The notes: generated from the letters alone by a model not told the origin. DNA of 64,000 nt from Lathyrus oleraceus (GCF_024323335.1 NC_066581.1:227742539-227806538); one strand, 5' to 3'. Positions 23,356 through 34,098 are shown, counted from the stretch's first letter. Program-made: numbers and translations.

Positions 23356-23460
23356 TTGTAAATTGATATTGCGAGCATCGCAATGGTTGTTTAAGTTTTA
23401 GCTTGTGAATTTTTGACTTGTGCTTGTAATTTGTTTGGTTTAGTGTGCAGCTTACGTTTT

Positions 23461-26400
23461 ATGCGAGGGCAAATCCCTGTGGACGAACTTCTTTTTGATC
23501 CTGAGATCGAGAGAACCGCAAGGAGGCTCAATAGCAAAACGAGACGTAGGAGGCAACAGGCTAGACAACGCCAAGAGCAAGGAGAAAGTTCTTCAACCAC
23601 AAATCCACCACCATTCGAACCAAACATGGAGCCACAACCACCACCACCTATTTCTACTCCATGCATCAATAGTCCAAGGAACACCGCTCAGTTTGCCAAC
23701 CACACCGGAAGGCAAGCTGAGATGAAAACGGGAACTCTGAATTTATTATATGGGAGTCCATTCACCGGAATGGACCATGAAGACCCATTTGCTTTTCTCA
23801 CAAAATTTTATGAGATAGCATTGGCTGCCGGAGTGGATCAGGCTCAGGAGCTTCCGTTGTTCAGACGATTATTTCCCCACGCTTTGCTCGGTAAAGCAAA
23901 GGATTGGTACCTAGATCAAACACCAGCCGTAATGACAGACTGGAACGTGTTAGAAGAGAAATTCATTGAAAGATTTTTCTCCCATAACCGATTCATGGAA
24001 TCAAAGACGGCCATCTCGGTGTTTTCTCAAGGAACCAGGGAATCTTTGAATGAAGCGTGGGAAAGATTCAAGTCCATGCTTCGGAAATGTAAAGGGCATG
24101 GATTTGATGAAATGACTCAAATCCATATCTTCAGAAATGGACTTCAACCAAACTGCAAAACGTTGTTGGATGCTACCTCGGGTGGCTCTTTATTGTCAAA
24201 AAGTGTCGAAGAAGCCACGAACATTATAAATCGAATGGCTTTGAATGATCTTCAGAGTCAAAGTCGAGGAAATTCTTTGAAGAAGGCGGGAGTGCTTGAG
24301 CTAGGGACGAACGATGCCATCCTTGCCCAAAACAAGCTCATCTCACAACAAGTGGAACTCTTAACGCAACAAATCAAAGAGTTAAGAGAACCGTCAAAAG
24401 CTAAACAAATAGCTTGTTGTGAACTTTGTAAAGGTGAACATGACACCGGATTTTGTCCACCTCCCGGTTTTGACGAAGTAAACTACATGGCCAATCAACG
24501 GGACTATCAACCGAGACAACAACAACAACAACAACAACCTTATCAACCGCACCCTCAAAATCAACAACAACAATTCCAAGGGAACCAAGGGTTCCAACCT
24601 AGAAGCAACTATTATCATAACCAAGGTTATGGAGGTGGTTCTTCTAGCCGTCAAAACCCTCCCCAAAATCCTTATCAACCTCAACCTCAACAACCGTCGG
24701 TCGTAACTTCTAAATTGGAAGAGACATTGACGCAATTCATGCAAATGTCAATGGCTAACCAAAAGAGCAATGACGCGGCCATAAAAAATCTCGAGACTCA
24801 AGTTGGGCAACTTGCTAAGCAACTCGCGGAACAACAAACCGGTCCTTCCTTTTCGGCAAACACGCAAACAAATCCTAATGCACATTGTAAGGCGATTATG
24901 ACGAGAAGTGGGAGGGAGTTGGGTAGTGAGAATGAAAAAAGAGTTGAGAGTGAACAAAGAGAGAAAGAAATTGAGGAGGAAATAGTGGAGGAAAATGTTG
25001 ATGGTGAAGTAGGAGTGTGGAGTGATGGTGAAGAAGTTGAAAAGAATAAAAATAATGGTGAAGTTGAAAAAGAGAAAGGTGTGGAGATGGAAAAAAATAC
25101 AAGTGATGAGGTAATAAGGGAGGTAGTGAAAAAGCCTAGATGGAAGAGTGCTAGAATTGCAAAGGGAAAGGAGGTAGTGAGCGCTACTCCGGTCCAAAAT
25201 CTTCCTTATCCTCATGCTCCTTCCAAAAGGGAGAATGAACGGCATTACGCCCAGTTCATGGATATTTTTAAACAGTTGCAAATCAACATTCCGTTTGCTG
25301 AAGCCTTGGAACAAATGCCAAAGTATGCCAAATTCATGAAGGACATACTAACCAAAAAGCGGAGGTATACGGAACCGGAGACCATCGTCCTTGATGCGAG
25401 CTGTAGTGCCATTATTCAAAGGACGCTTCCTAAGAAAGAGGTTGATCCGGGAAGAGTTACATTGCCGGTTAAAATTGGTGACGTGTATGTCGGGAAGGGA
25501 CTTATTGACTTGGGGTCGAGCATTAATCTTATACCTTTGTCAATTATCAAGAGGCTTGGCAACATTGAGATTAAGTCCATCCGAATGACGTTGCAATTGG
25601 CGGATAAATCGACAACCCATCCTCATGGCATAGCCCAAGATGTTTTGGTGAAGGTCGACAAATTCTTTTTCCCGGTCGATTTTATTGTTATTGATATGGA
25701 GGAAGATGATGATGCTCCGCTCATCTTGGGCCGACCATTCATGAAGACCGCGAGAATGATGATAGATGTTGATGACGGTTTAATGAAGGTGCGAGTTCAA
25801 AATGAGGAAGTCACATTTGATCTATTCGAGGCGATGAAGCATTCAAAAGATAGAAATGATAGCTTTCGCATCGATGTGATTGAAGACGCTATAATGGAGG
25901 TTTCAAAGCATATTCATGAGATATCTCCTATGGAGTTAGCTCTTGACGACTCATTGGAGGTTTTCACTGTTGAAGAAGAGCTGGCTCTTGAGGAATGCTT
26001 AAAGGAACTCGATAGTTTAGATGACCTACAACCATGGGAAGTAGAGGAGGAAAACTTGAAAAAGGAGGTTATTGACGAAAAAGCGCCAATTGAATTGAAA
26101 GTGCTACCCTCTACTTTGAAATATGTGTTCCTAGATGAGACCGAGGCAAAGCCGGTCATCATAAGCAACCTTTTGACAAAAGAAGAAGAAGCCCGCCTAA
26201 TCATTGTGCTAAAAACCAATCAAGAAGCTATGGGTTGGACTCTTTCCGATCTAAAAGGAATAAGTCCATCCTATTGTATGCACAAGATTTTGATGGAAGA
26301 GGATTTCAAGCCGGTAGCTCAACCACAACGCCGCTTAAATCCTACCATGAAAGAGGTTGTTCGAAAGGAAGTTGTGAAGCTATTGGATGCGGGAATGATT

Positions 26401-28986
26401 TACCCGATCTCGGATAGTCCGTGGGTTAGTCCCGTGCACGTGGTTCCGAAGAAGTGTGGAATGACCGTAATCCGAAATGACAAAGACGAATTGATCCCGA
26501 CCAAAGTTGCAACAGGGTGGAGAATGTGTATAGATTATAGACGGTTGAATACCGCGACTCGTAAGGACCATTTCCCACTCCCATTTATGGATCAAATGCT
26601 TGAAAGACTATCGGGCCAACAATACTATTGTTTTTTGGACGGCTACTCCGGGTACAACCAAATTGCGGTTGACCCGGTTGATCATGAGAAGACGGCTTTC
26701 ACGTGTCCGTTTGGAGTGTTCGCATACAGAAAAATGCCCTTTGGGCTGTGCAATGCACCAGCGACCTTCCAACGATGTGTCCAAGCCATTTTTGCCGATC
26801 TGATAGAGAAAACAATGGAAGTCTTCATGGATGACTTCTCGGTATTTGGTGGGACGTTTAGTCTATGCTTGGCAAATTTGAAGACGGTGTTGGAAAGGTG
26901 TGTGAAGACCAATTTGGTGCTTAATTGGGAGAAGTGTCACTTCATGGTGACCGAGGGGATCGTGCTAGGCCACAAAGTCTCTAGAAGGGGGCTTGAAGTG
27001 GATAGAGCTAAGGTTGAAGTAATTGAAAAATTACCCCCTCCGGTGAATGTGAAGGGCATCCGTAGCTTTTTGGGGCACGCGGGGTTCTACCGGCGCTTTA
27101 TCAAGGACTTCTCAAAGGTGGCTAAGCCTTTGAGCAATTTGCTCGCCAAGGACCAGGTATTTCTCTTCACCGAAGATTGTTTGCAAGCTTTTGAGGTTTT
27201 AAAAGAAAAATTGGTTACCGCTCCAATAATAGTCGCTCCCGATTGGAATGAAAATTTTGAACTAATGTGTGACGCGAGTGACTATGCTGTTGGAGCGGTA
27301 CTTGGCCAAAGAAAAGACAAAACTTTTCATGCGATACATTATGCGAGTAAGGTTCTTAACGAGGCTCAAATAAATTATGCCACAACGGAAAAAGAACTAC
27401 TTGCAATAGTGTATGCGCTAGAAAAGTTTAGGTCTTATCTTATAGGGTCTAAAGTTGTTGTGTACACCGACCACGCGGCGATTAAATATCTGCTAACCAA
27501 GCCGGATTCGAAGCAAAGGCTCATCCGTTGGATCCTCTTGTTACAAGAATTCGATGTAGAAATCAAAGACAAGAAGGGGTCGGAAAACTTGGTAGCGGAT
27601 CATTTATCCCGATTAGTGAACGTGGAGGTTACCGCGTCGGAAAAAGAAATCCGGGAAGAATTTCCTGATGAAAAATTGTTTAAGGTTCAAGTTAGGCCGT
27701 GGTTTGCAGACTTTGCAAACCACAAGGCTAGTGGTTTTGTGCCAGCCGACCTAACTTCGAACCAAAAAAGGAAGTTCCTTTCGGATGCGAAGTATTATGT
27801 TTGGGATGACCCATACTTGTTTAAGTTGGGTAGCGATAACCTGTTAAGGAGATGCGTAACTGGTGATGAAGCCCAGAGCATCCTTTGGCATTGTCACAAC
27901 TCGCCTTATGGCGGACATTATAATGGGGTTAGAACGACCACTAAAATTCTTCAATCGGGATTTTATTGGCCAACTATTTTCAAAGACGCACATACCCATG
28001 CGCAAAATTGTGACAGTTGCCAAAGAAGCGGTGGGATAGGTAAGAGAGATGAGATGTCTCTCCAAAATATCCAAGAAGTGGAAGTATTTGATTGTTGGGG
28101 CATAGATTTCGTAGGACCTTTCCCACCCTCTTATGGGAATGAGTACATGCTTGTCGCTGTCGATTATGTCTCTAAGTGGGTTGAGGTGATTGCCTCACCT
28201 CGGGCGGATGCCAAAACGGTGATAAAATTTTTGAAGAAAAACATATTCTCCCGTTTCGGAACCCCCCGAGTGTTGATAAGTGACGGAGGGTCACACTTTT
28301 GTAATGCACCTTTGGAAACTATTTTAAAACATTACGGTGTATCGCATAGGGTGACAACTCCGTATCACCCTCAGGCTAACGGGCAAGCTGAGGTCTCTAA
28401 TCGAGAGATTAAGAGAATCCTCGAAAAAACCGTGTCTAATTCAAAAAAGGAGTGGTCCCAAAAATTGGACGAAGCATTATGGGCCTACCGTACAGCCTTT
28501 AAAGCTCCAATTGGCCTAACTCCCTTTCAATTGGTATTTGGTAAAACTTGCCATTTGCCGGTTGAATTGGAGCACAAGGCCTTGTGGGCCCTAAAGTTTT
28601 TAAATTTTGAACATGATTTGGCCGGTAACAAAAGGAAAGTGCAACTACTTGAGTTGGAGGAGATGCGCAATGCCGCATACCACTCAAGTTGGTTGTACAA
28701 GGAAAAGGCAAAAAAGTATCACGACAAGAAGCTTCGTAACAAAGAATTTGTGCCCGGACAATTGGTCCTATTGTTCAACTCCCGGTTGAAATTGTTTCCC
28801 GGGAAGTTAAAATCAAAATGGTCCGGGCCATTTCGGGTGAAAGAGGTGAAGGAGTACGGGGCCATTGTCATTGAAGACATGGACAAGAAAGATAGTTGGA
28901 CCGTGAATGGCCAACGATTGAAAGTGTATCTCGGCGGTCATGTGGATCGCGAGAGTTGTGCTCAGCCGCTCGATGCTCCTCTGTGA
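23461..28986 (+). CDS. gag-pol: Cyclops gag-pol polyprotein, intact (1841 codons)
   Basis: Single uninterrupted ORF; I chose ATG 23,461 (MRGQIPVDELLF) because the frame upstream has no other ATG. Order: gag core (residues ~90-260, FLTKFYEIALAAG), a zinc-knuckle-like CELCKGEHDTGFC (C-x2-C-x3-H-x4-C, one residue shorter than usual), Gln-rich and charged linkers, and protease with DLGSSINLIP, as in Athila. Then RT (MCIDYRRLNTATRKDHFP, catalytic FMDDFSVFG), RNase H (LMCDASDYAVGAVLGQ, VVYTDHAAIKYL) and integrase. Integrase has an HHCC domain (CHNSPYGGHYNG, CDSCQRSG) and catalytic D (WGIDFVGP), D (ISDGGSHF) and E (EVSNREIKRILE). All key residues are present, so the enzyme set may be functional. RNase H and integrase act in the virus-like particle and nucleus. 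Confidence 0.95.
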   Translation: MRGQIPVDELLFDPEIERTARRLNSKTRRRRQQARQRQEQGESSSTTNPPPFEPNMEPQPPPPISTPCINSPRNTAQFANHTGRQAEMKTGTLNLLYGSPFTGMDHEDPFAFLTKFYEIALAAGVDQAQELPLFRRLFPHALLGKAKDWYLDQTPAVMTDWNVLEEKFIERFFSHNRFMESKTAISVFSQGTRESLNEAWERFKSMLRKCKGHGFDEMTQIHIFRNGLQPNCKTLLDATSGGSLLSKSVEEATNIINRMALNDLQSQSRGNSLKKAGVLELGTNDAILAQNKLISQQVELLTQQIKELREPSKAKQIACCELCKGEHDTGFCPPPGFDEVNYMANQRDYQPRQQQQQQQPYQPHPQNQQQQFQGNQGFQPRSNYYHNQGYGGGSSSRQNPPQNPYQPQPQQPSVVTSKLEETLTQFMQMSMANQKSNDAAIKNLETQVGQLAKQLAEQQTGPSFSANTQTNPNAHCKAIMTRSGRELGSENEKRVESEQREKEIEEEIVEENVDGEVGVWSDGEEVEKNKNNGEVEKEKGVEMEKNTSDEVIREVVKKPRWKSARIAKGKEVVSATPVQNLPYPHAPSKRENERHYAQFMDIFKQLQINIPFAEALEQMPKYAKFMKDILTKKRRYTEPETIVLDASCSAIIQRTLPKKEVDPGRVTLPVKIGDVYVGKGLIDLGSSINLIPLSIIKRLGNIEIKSIRMTLQLADKSTTHPHGIAQDVLVKVDKFFFPVDFIVIDMEEDDDAPLILGRPFMKTARMMIDVDDGLMKVRVQNEEVTFDLFEAMKHSKDRNDSFRIDVIEDAIMEVSKHIHEISPMELALDDSLEVFTVEEELALEECLKELDSLDDLQPWEVEEENLKKEVIDEKAPIELKVLPSTLKYVFLDETEAKPVIISNLLTKEEEARLIIVLKTNQEAMGWTLSDLKGISPSYCMHKILMEEDFKPVAQPQRRLNPTMKEVVRKEVVKLLDAGMIYPISDSPWVSPVHVVPKKCGMTVIRNDKDELIPTKVATGWRMCIDYRRLNTATRKDHFPLPFMDQMLERLSGQQYYCFLDGYSGYNQIAVDPVDHEKTAFTCPFGVFAYRKMPFGLCNAPATFQRCVQAIFADLIEKTMEVFMDDFSVFGGTFSLCLANLKTVLERCVKTNLVLNWEKCHFMVTEGIVLGHKVSRRGLEVDRAKVEVIEKLPPPVNVKGIRSFLGHAGFYRRFIKDFSKVAKPLSNLLAKDQVFLFTEDCLQAFEVLKEKLVTAPIIVAPDWNENFELMCDASDYAVGAVLGQRKDKTFHAIHYASKVLNEAQINYATTEKELLAIVYALEKFRSYLIGSKVVVYTDHAAIKYLLTKPDSKQRLIRWILLLQEFDVEIKDKKGSENLVADHLSRLVNVEVTASEKEIREEFPDEKLFKVQVRPWFADFANHKASGFVPADLTSNQKRKFLSDAKYYVWDDPYLFKLGSDNLLRRCVTGDEAQSILWHCHNSPYGGHYNGVRTTTKILQSGFYWPTIFKDAHTHAQNCDSCQRSGGIGKRDEMSLQNIQEVEVFDCWGIDFVGPFPPSYGNEYMLVAVDYVSKWVEVIASPRADAKTVIKFLKKNIFSRFGTPRVLISDGGSHFCNAPLETILKHYGVSHRVTTPYHPQANGQAEVSNREIKRILEKTVSNSKKEWSQKLDEALWAYRTAFKAPIGLTPFQLVFGKTCHLPVELEHKALWALKFLNFEHDLAGNKRKVQLLELEEMRNAAYHSSWLYKEKAKKYHDKKLRNKEFVPGQLVLLFNSRLKLFPGKLKSKWSGPFRVKEVKEYGAIVIEDMDKKDSWTVNGQRLKVYLGGHVDRESCAQPLDAPL

Positions 28987-29864
28987 GCATCGCACCGTCG
29001 AGCTTAGCCGACGTTAAACAAGCGCTAGTTGGGAGGCACCCCAACATTGTAAGTATTTACTGTTTTTATGTTGTTTGTGTTGGGTTACATTGTGCTAATA
29101 CCATTCAGGATGAACTTGCAAGTGCTGCATTTGAAAAAGAATTTGCTGTCATGCTCGCTAGCAGCTCGCTAGGCGAGGCAGTAGCGAGCATGCTCGCTAG
29201 GCGAGGCAGCAGCGAGCGCTGCAGGACAGTTTTCTATTTAAAACTCAGCAGGGTCATTTTGCCCCAAATTTACAAAACTTTTCTGAACGGCTCTGCTGAG
29301 AAATTTGTGCTAAGCTTCTCAAACTCTCTCATTTGCATCTCTATCACCAACACTTGCTCTTTTCGGTCGATTGCAAACTCTTCTCACTTCACATTTCCGA
29401 ATCCGTGTAACTAAGGTTTGCCCTACTACATTTTTCTTTTTGTTTGAACTCTTAATTTCCAATTTGAATGGCAAATAGGATGAGTGTGGTATGGGAAACA
29501 TTTAGGTTGCATGTGGTATTTTGGAGTTTGCAATTTTTGGGATTTTAGGTTTTGAATTGGGGAATTTTTAGGTTTTGCATGCGAATAGGTCATCCCCAAT
29601 TCCATAGAACGGTTAATTGCTTGAGAAATCATTAGGTTCTGATGTGGGAACCATTAGAGTATGGGTTTTGGGGGAGAATCTCTGAACATGCTGAAAAACC
29701 CCAAAACCCGTAAGGTTCGCTAGCACTCGCTAGGCGACCCTGGGGCGAGCGTTCGCTGCCACTTCGCTAGGCGAAGCAGCAGCGAGCAAGGCAGTCTTTT
29801 AAATTATGCTTTGATGGCTAATCTGTGTGTTTGGTGTGTGTTGTTTCTTTGTATATTTTGCAGA
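28987..29864 (+). other. Cyclops spacer between gag-pol and envelope-like ORF
   Basis: 878 bp with no credible ORF. It carries two clusters of CGC-TAG-GCG hairpins (29,153-29,216 and 29,715-29,788) like those of the LTR. It ends in a T-rich tract and TTTTGCAG (to 29,863), a good 3' splice-site match one base before the next ATG. Another possible acceptor, ACCATTCAG, is at 29,100-29,108. Confidence 0.75.
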
Positions 29865-31079
29865 ATGGAGTCAAGGTCTGGAGCGGGTAAGAAAAGAAAG
29901 GGAGCAACTACTTCTCGGACAGTGCCTATCCAGTTTGACCAAGACAAGTTTGCCGGCCCGAAGCAGGCCGCCAGATACATCGCTCTGGAGAAGCGGAAGA
30001 TACTTCCAGAGAAGCGATTTCTGATCAACCCACAGGGCACTTACAGAAACTTCGCCGGGTTGATTGACGCGAAGAGATGGGATAGGTTGATTAGTCCCTT
30101 AGAGCATTACGACATAGCGACAGTGCGTGAATTTTATGCTAACGCACTGCCCGACGACGACGAGCCCTTTACTTGGGTATCTAAAGTGGTCGGGCGTCCA
30201 ATTCCATTTGACCGGGATGCTATCAACCGAATCCTTGGGGAACCGCTCCAGCTGGGAGCTGACCAGAGAGACCAGTACCACACCGACCTAAGGCTTCACC
30301 GAGATGTTCCTGCCATTACTGCCGCCCTGCTTTTACCTGGGAAATCTGTTGAGCCGAACCCATCTGGGGTTCCAGTGAGGTATCACCGGGAGGACATGAC
30401 TCCCATGGCTCAATTGTTACTGCTCTTGGTATTGACCAACATCCAGCCTAAATCACACACCTCTACTGTGCCGATCCCAGTGGCACATTTGGTCCATTCC
30501 ATCCTCACCAATGTCGAGATCGATGTGGCGAGGATCATCGCAAATGAGCTGAAGTCCGTGGTCGAGAGTGGGCTTAAGTCGGGGGCTCGTGTTAATTGTC
30601 CCCTAGCTTTCCCGTGTTTGATCATGAGTTTATGCGTTCAGGCAAGGGTGAGACTTCCGTCTCGGGGTCAGGTAAGGATCCCGTCACCTATCGATGATCG
30701 GTATGTGGCTAAATATTGTAGACCGAAGACTACCGGTGGCAGTGCAGCCTCAGGAAGTACCCGGACTTCTGATGGTCCGGGTACTTCTACTCCTGGACTT
30801 GATCCGTACCTGCGGGCTGTGTGTGACTACAGTTTTGAGTGGATGGCGGCATCCCAGAGAGCTATGATTGATATGCACAACAGTATGCAGAGGTTGGAAC
30901 TGCAAGGTAATGACCCCTCCGGTGCTCGAGCATTGTTGGCGCGTGAGCAGTTTCTGCTTAACGCTAATTGGCCTGTGGACAGGCCTGTCTATGGTGAGGG
31001 GGTGGATGCTGATGCTGATGATGATGATGTTGATGATGAGGCTACCGGTTCTGAGGCCGGTAGTGAGGAGGAGTCCTGA
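29865..31079 (+). CDS. Cyclops envelope-like ORF (putative plant transposon protein domain)
   Basis: 405 codons, intact. I place the start at ATG 29,865 (MESRSGAGKKRKG) because it directly follows a splice-acceptor-like TTTTGCAG; the frame is also open from 29,811. It has a basic N-terminus (GKKRKGATTS, nuclear-signal-like), a conserved helical domain (LINPQGTYRNFAGLIDAKRW, VREFYANALPDDDEPF, VVGRPIPFDRDAINRILGEP) found in third ORFs of Athila elements, a predicted helix (YSFEWMAASQRAMIDMHNSM) and a strongly acidic tail. I see no clear transmembrane span downstream of 29,865. The envelope name comes from genomic position; the function is unknown. Confidence 0.8.
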   Translation: MESRSGAGKKRKGATTSRTVPIQFDQDKFAGPKQAARYIALEKRKILPEKRFLINPQGTYRNFAGLIDAKRWDRLISPLEHYDIATVREFYANALPDDDEPFTWVSKVVGRPIPFDRDAINRILGEPLQLGADQRDQYHTDLRLHRDVPAITAALLLPGKSVEPNPSGVPVRYHREDMTPMAQLLLLLVLTNIQPKSHTSTVPIPVAHLVHSILTNVEIDVARIIANELKSVVESGLKSGARVNCPLAFPCLIMSLCVQARVRLPSRGQVRIPSPIDDRYVAKYCRPKTTGGSAASGSTRTSDGPGTSTPGLDPYLRAVCDYSFEWMAASQRAMIDMHNSMQRLELQGNDPSGARALLAREQFLLNANWPVDRPVYGEGVDADADDDDVDDEATGSEAGSEEES

Positions 31080-32594
31080 GCCCTTAGTGGGTTAAGTTTT
31101 TTGTATTTTTTTCAGTTTTTATGTCATTTCTATTTGTATTTTTGGATTTTGTATCTTGATTTTGGGTTGTACTATTGGGGTGTTTTGTCCCCCATGAACA
31201 AATTTATATTTTCAGTTAATGTTATTTAGTTATGTTTTTAATTTTGTGTGTTTAATAAATTTTTGGTTGATTGAGTGGCAAACCCTTCTAGATTGGTTGC
31301 TCCTCAAGAAGTACCCAATGAAGGTGCATCCGAGCTTGGATGGCAATGATAAGAATAAACAAGTGAATGAAGCTAAGGTACATGGTTACCTTCGGCTAGA
31401 ATTTTAGAATGCATTAGGAACTTTACTCTTTTTGGTAAATTGAATATTGTCTTTTTGCAACATAATTGAATGAATGTTTCATCTAGAACTTAAAACCACA
31501 AATTGTGAGGAAACCTCCATTGTACACTTAAATGCTGGATTCTAATAAGTTTTGTTGATTCATGTGATTCATGCTTTGTCTTTTATTATTGTGAAATTGT
31601 GGAAGCAATTAGAAATGATCAAGGCACTTGTTTTCTTTTGAGCACAACTACATCCAAAAACAACTTACCTGTGAGCAGAGAGAGTATTTGTTAACCCCTT
31701 TGAGCTTAAACAGTTGAATCTCGGCTTGAAATAAAGCGAGATCTCAAACATCTTTTTTTTACAACCCGGAAAATCTTGATTATTGTTCTTTTGCCGTAAA
31801 AAGTTAAGAGCATTCACTTAGGGTGTGGAAGAAATAAGTTGGGGAGAACGAAAAAGAATTGGTAAGTACCATAACTCTTGTAAAAGAAAAGAAAAACCGA
31901 GCAAGCAAAAAAAAAATGTATGTATAGAAAATATAGAAAAGAAACATCTGTTTTGTATATTTGATGTGAAAGAAAAAAACAAAAATAGAAAGAATGAAAA
32001 TGAATGCTTGCTTGGAAGAAAAATAGTGAAAAATAAAAATTGAGTTGTGGAATATGTGTTATGAAGGTTACAAATAAGAAACAAATGAAACAAAGTCGAG
32101 TAGTGTGAATAATATTGTGAATGTCTCTTTTGCATCGGCACTTTCGTTTCAATGGCCTTAGAAATGTCCCTTGTTTGTTAACCTAGCCAAGCTGCACCCT
32201 AAAAGCCCTTAGTGATCTTTATGCTTCCACAGTACCATTCATAATTGTTAGACATTGTATGAATCTATTTGTTTTCTTCATTGTTTGTTAGAGAGTGAGA
32301 TTAATCCCGCGGTTGCAAACGCGTAAAATCTTCATTCCTTATTCGAAGAGGAGAGATAGGATGATTCATTCAGAATAGTATTGTTGTAGATAGATAAATA
32401 TTTTGCATTTCTATTTAAGTTTTAGTTCTTATGTATTATGTTATTCGAACCGTTGGAAACTTGTATTTGCTGATTTCGCTTGTGTTTGAGCCGTTTATCC
32501 AACTTCGGAGAAACCAGTTTCTTAAAGCAAATCCTCTTGTCCTGCAAGAGGCATACTTTGCTTGAGGACAAGCAAGAATCTAGTTGGGGAGAGT
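31080..32594 (+). other. Cyclops 3' untranslated region and polypurine tract
   Basis: 1.5 kb with no supported gene. It contains T-rich sequence (31,090-31,270), an A-rich purine stretch (31,840-32,045) and two purine tracts sharing the 11-mer AGTTGGGGAGA: one internal (31,837-31,847) and one at the LTR border (32,582-32,592, continuing GT to the LTR start at 32,595). The border copy is the functional polypurine tract by position. Confidence 0.8.
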
Positions 32595-34093
32595 TGTTAG
32601 ATGCCCAAAAGTGCTTATTTGAGCTATCATATGTGGGCATCTTTTACTCTTTTTCCTTGCTAAAATTGTCAAAACCATATTTGTTTTACATGGAATGCAT
32701 TACATTGATAAACAAGCTTGGTGCCTTTGATTTGTGTGTTATTGTGCAGGAAAAAGGCATGAACTAATTGAAAATGAAGACACAAGAAAATTGGCAAAGG
32801 AACCAAAGAATACAAGCATTTCATCAGCCTGCTCGCTAGGCGAGGCTGTGGCGAAGCACTGCTTCGCTAGGCGAGCTCCAGGCGAAAAGCCCTAGTAAAT
32901 TGACAAATTAATTCACCAGGCGAGCTGAAGGCGAAGGTGGTAGCGAGTTCATTCTGTTTTGGTGAAAAACGCAGCCAGCACTCACTCGCTAGGCGAAGCT
33001 CTAGCGAGTCCCCAGCGAGCATTCCAGTAGCAAAACCTCTCAACCTCGCTGGGGCGAAGGTTGAAGCGTGTCCTTCGCTAGGCGAAGGTATGTTCGCTAG
33101 GCGAACATGACAGTTCAGCAAACCCTGTTTTCTCTGGGCGCAGGGGCCTTATGTGCCCATATTAGACCCTCGCTAGGCGAGCCATTCTGCTCGCCTAGCG
33201 AACATGACAGCCCAGCAGTGGTCTATAAGTAGCAGGTGCCACTTTTGAGCACCATACCTTAGTTTTACCTCATTTTTCCACTTTTGTACTTTCTTCTAGA
33301 TATTTTTGCAGCATTGTTCTTGGGAGCTTTTATGCCCTAATTTTCATTTCTCTTCATCTTAGAACCATCTTCTACAAAAAGAAGGTGGATTCCCATCCAA
33401 CTTCGATTATCCGACTTGGATGTTGATCAACCTTCTTTCCTTACTTGCCGACCAAGCTACCATGAAAATGAGTAGCTAAGTCATCCATTTGTCAAGGTTA
33501 GATGTAGGTGATTACTAGCTTTGTGTGTAAATGTAAGGATCCTCATATGTAAACTCTTTAATGGTAAATATATGATGAAAACTTTGTTTCTATTTAAAAC
33601 TCTTTGTGTTGGTTTATGATCGAGAGATGTTTACCGACTCTTGACCTAGGTTTTCATCCAAACTTGTTTGTTAGCTAGAGATAGTAATGAATGATTTTGT
33701 TCACCATAAGGTTGAACCAAAAAGTTATCATTTTGATAGATTGTGTTCGAGAGAAACAATGGATCAAAATGGCAAAACTCACAATGTGTGTTCGAGAGAA
33801 ACATATTGAGAGGACTTTGTGAAATTATTTATCATCTAAAGGAGTTTATAAGATTGTTGACCGAGCAAATACATGCAAAGTGATCATTGAAACCTAACTT
33901 TGACAATATTTCTCATTTAATCAAACCATAACTTTTACCGCAATTTATTACTTTTTATGCAAGATAACTTGATTAAAAACAAAACCCTATTGTTACATTG
34001 AGCTACGATTAATACAACCATCGAACGGCGGTGATATCTTACAATCCCTGTGGATACGATAACAAAAACCCGACACGAAAAATACTTTCAACA
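32595..34093 (+). repeat. Cyclops 3' LTR
   Basis: 1499 bp, equal in length to the 5' LTR. Differences I noticed include AAACCAC/AAACCAT, AAGCCCC/AAGCCCT, TTCGCC/TTCACC, GGCGAAACT/GGCGAAGCT, GAAGTGT/GAAGCGT, GCAGACC/GCAAACC, GTTGTCA/GTTATCA and TGGAAAA/TGGCAAA. The hairpin cores are intact in both copies. Confidence 0.93.
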
Positions 34094-34098
34094 GGTAT

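Larger units (their letters stand above)
21836..34093 (+). mobile_element. Cyclops-type Athila (Ty3/gypsy) retrotransposon, complete, 12,258 bp
   Basis: Complete element: LTRs of 1499 bp at both ends (TGTTAGATG...TTTCAACA), target duplication GGTAT (21,831-21,835 and 34,094-34,098), an Asp-type primer site, a long gag-pol ORF, an envelope-like ORF and a purine tract. Size and layout fit Cyclops-2 of pea (about 12.3 kb with ~1.5-kb LTRs, from memory). I find about eight LTR differences (~0.5%), which at commonly used plant LTR rates means a few hundred thousand years or less. It interrupts SIRE gag, and removing it with one GGTAT restores the SIRE reading around GWDT. Confidence 0.95.

Noticed and set aside
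24748..25314. Long antisense ORF with a hydrophobic Leu/Phe/His-rich protein.
   Set aside because: Shadow of the purine-rich charged linker of Cyclops gag-pol on the opposite strand.
28896..29414. 172-codon ORF overlapping the end of gag-pol, with repeated LARRG motifs.
   Set aside because: Starts inside gag-pol in another frame and runs through the CGCTAGGCG hairpins; no conserved domain.
31814..32152. Minus-strand Phe-rich ORFs and the plus-strand Lys-rich ORF in the Cyclops 3' region.
   Set aside because: All come from an A-rich purine stretch; overlapping in several frames, with no family motif.
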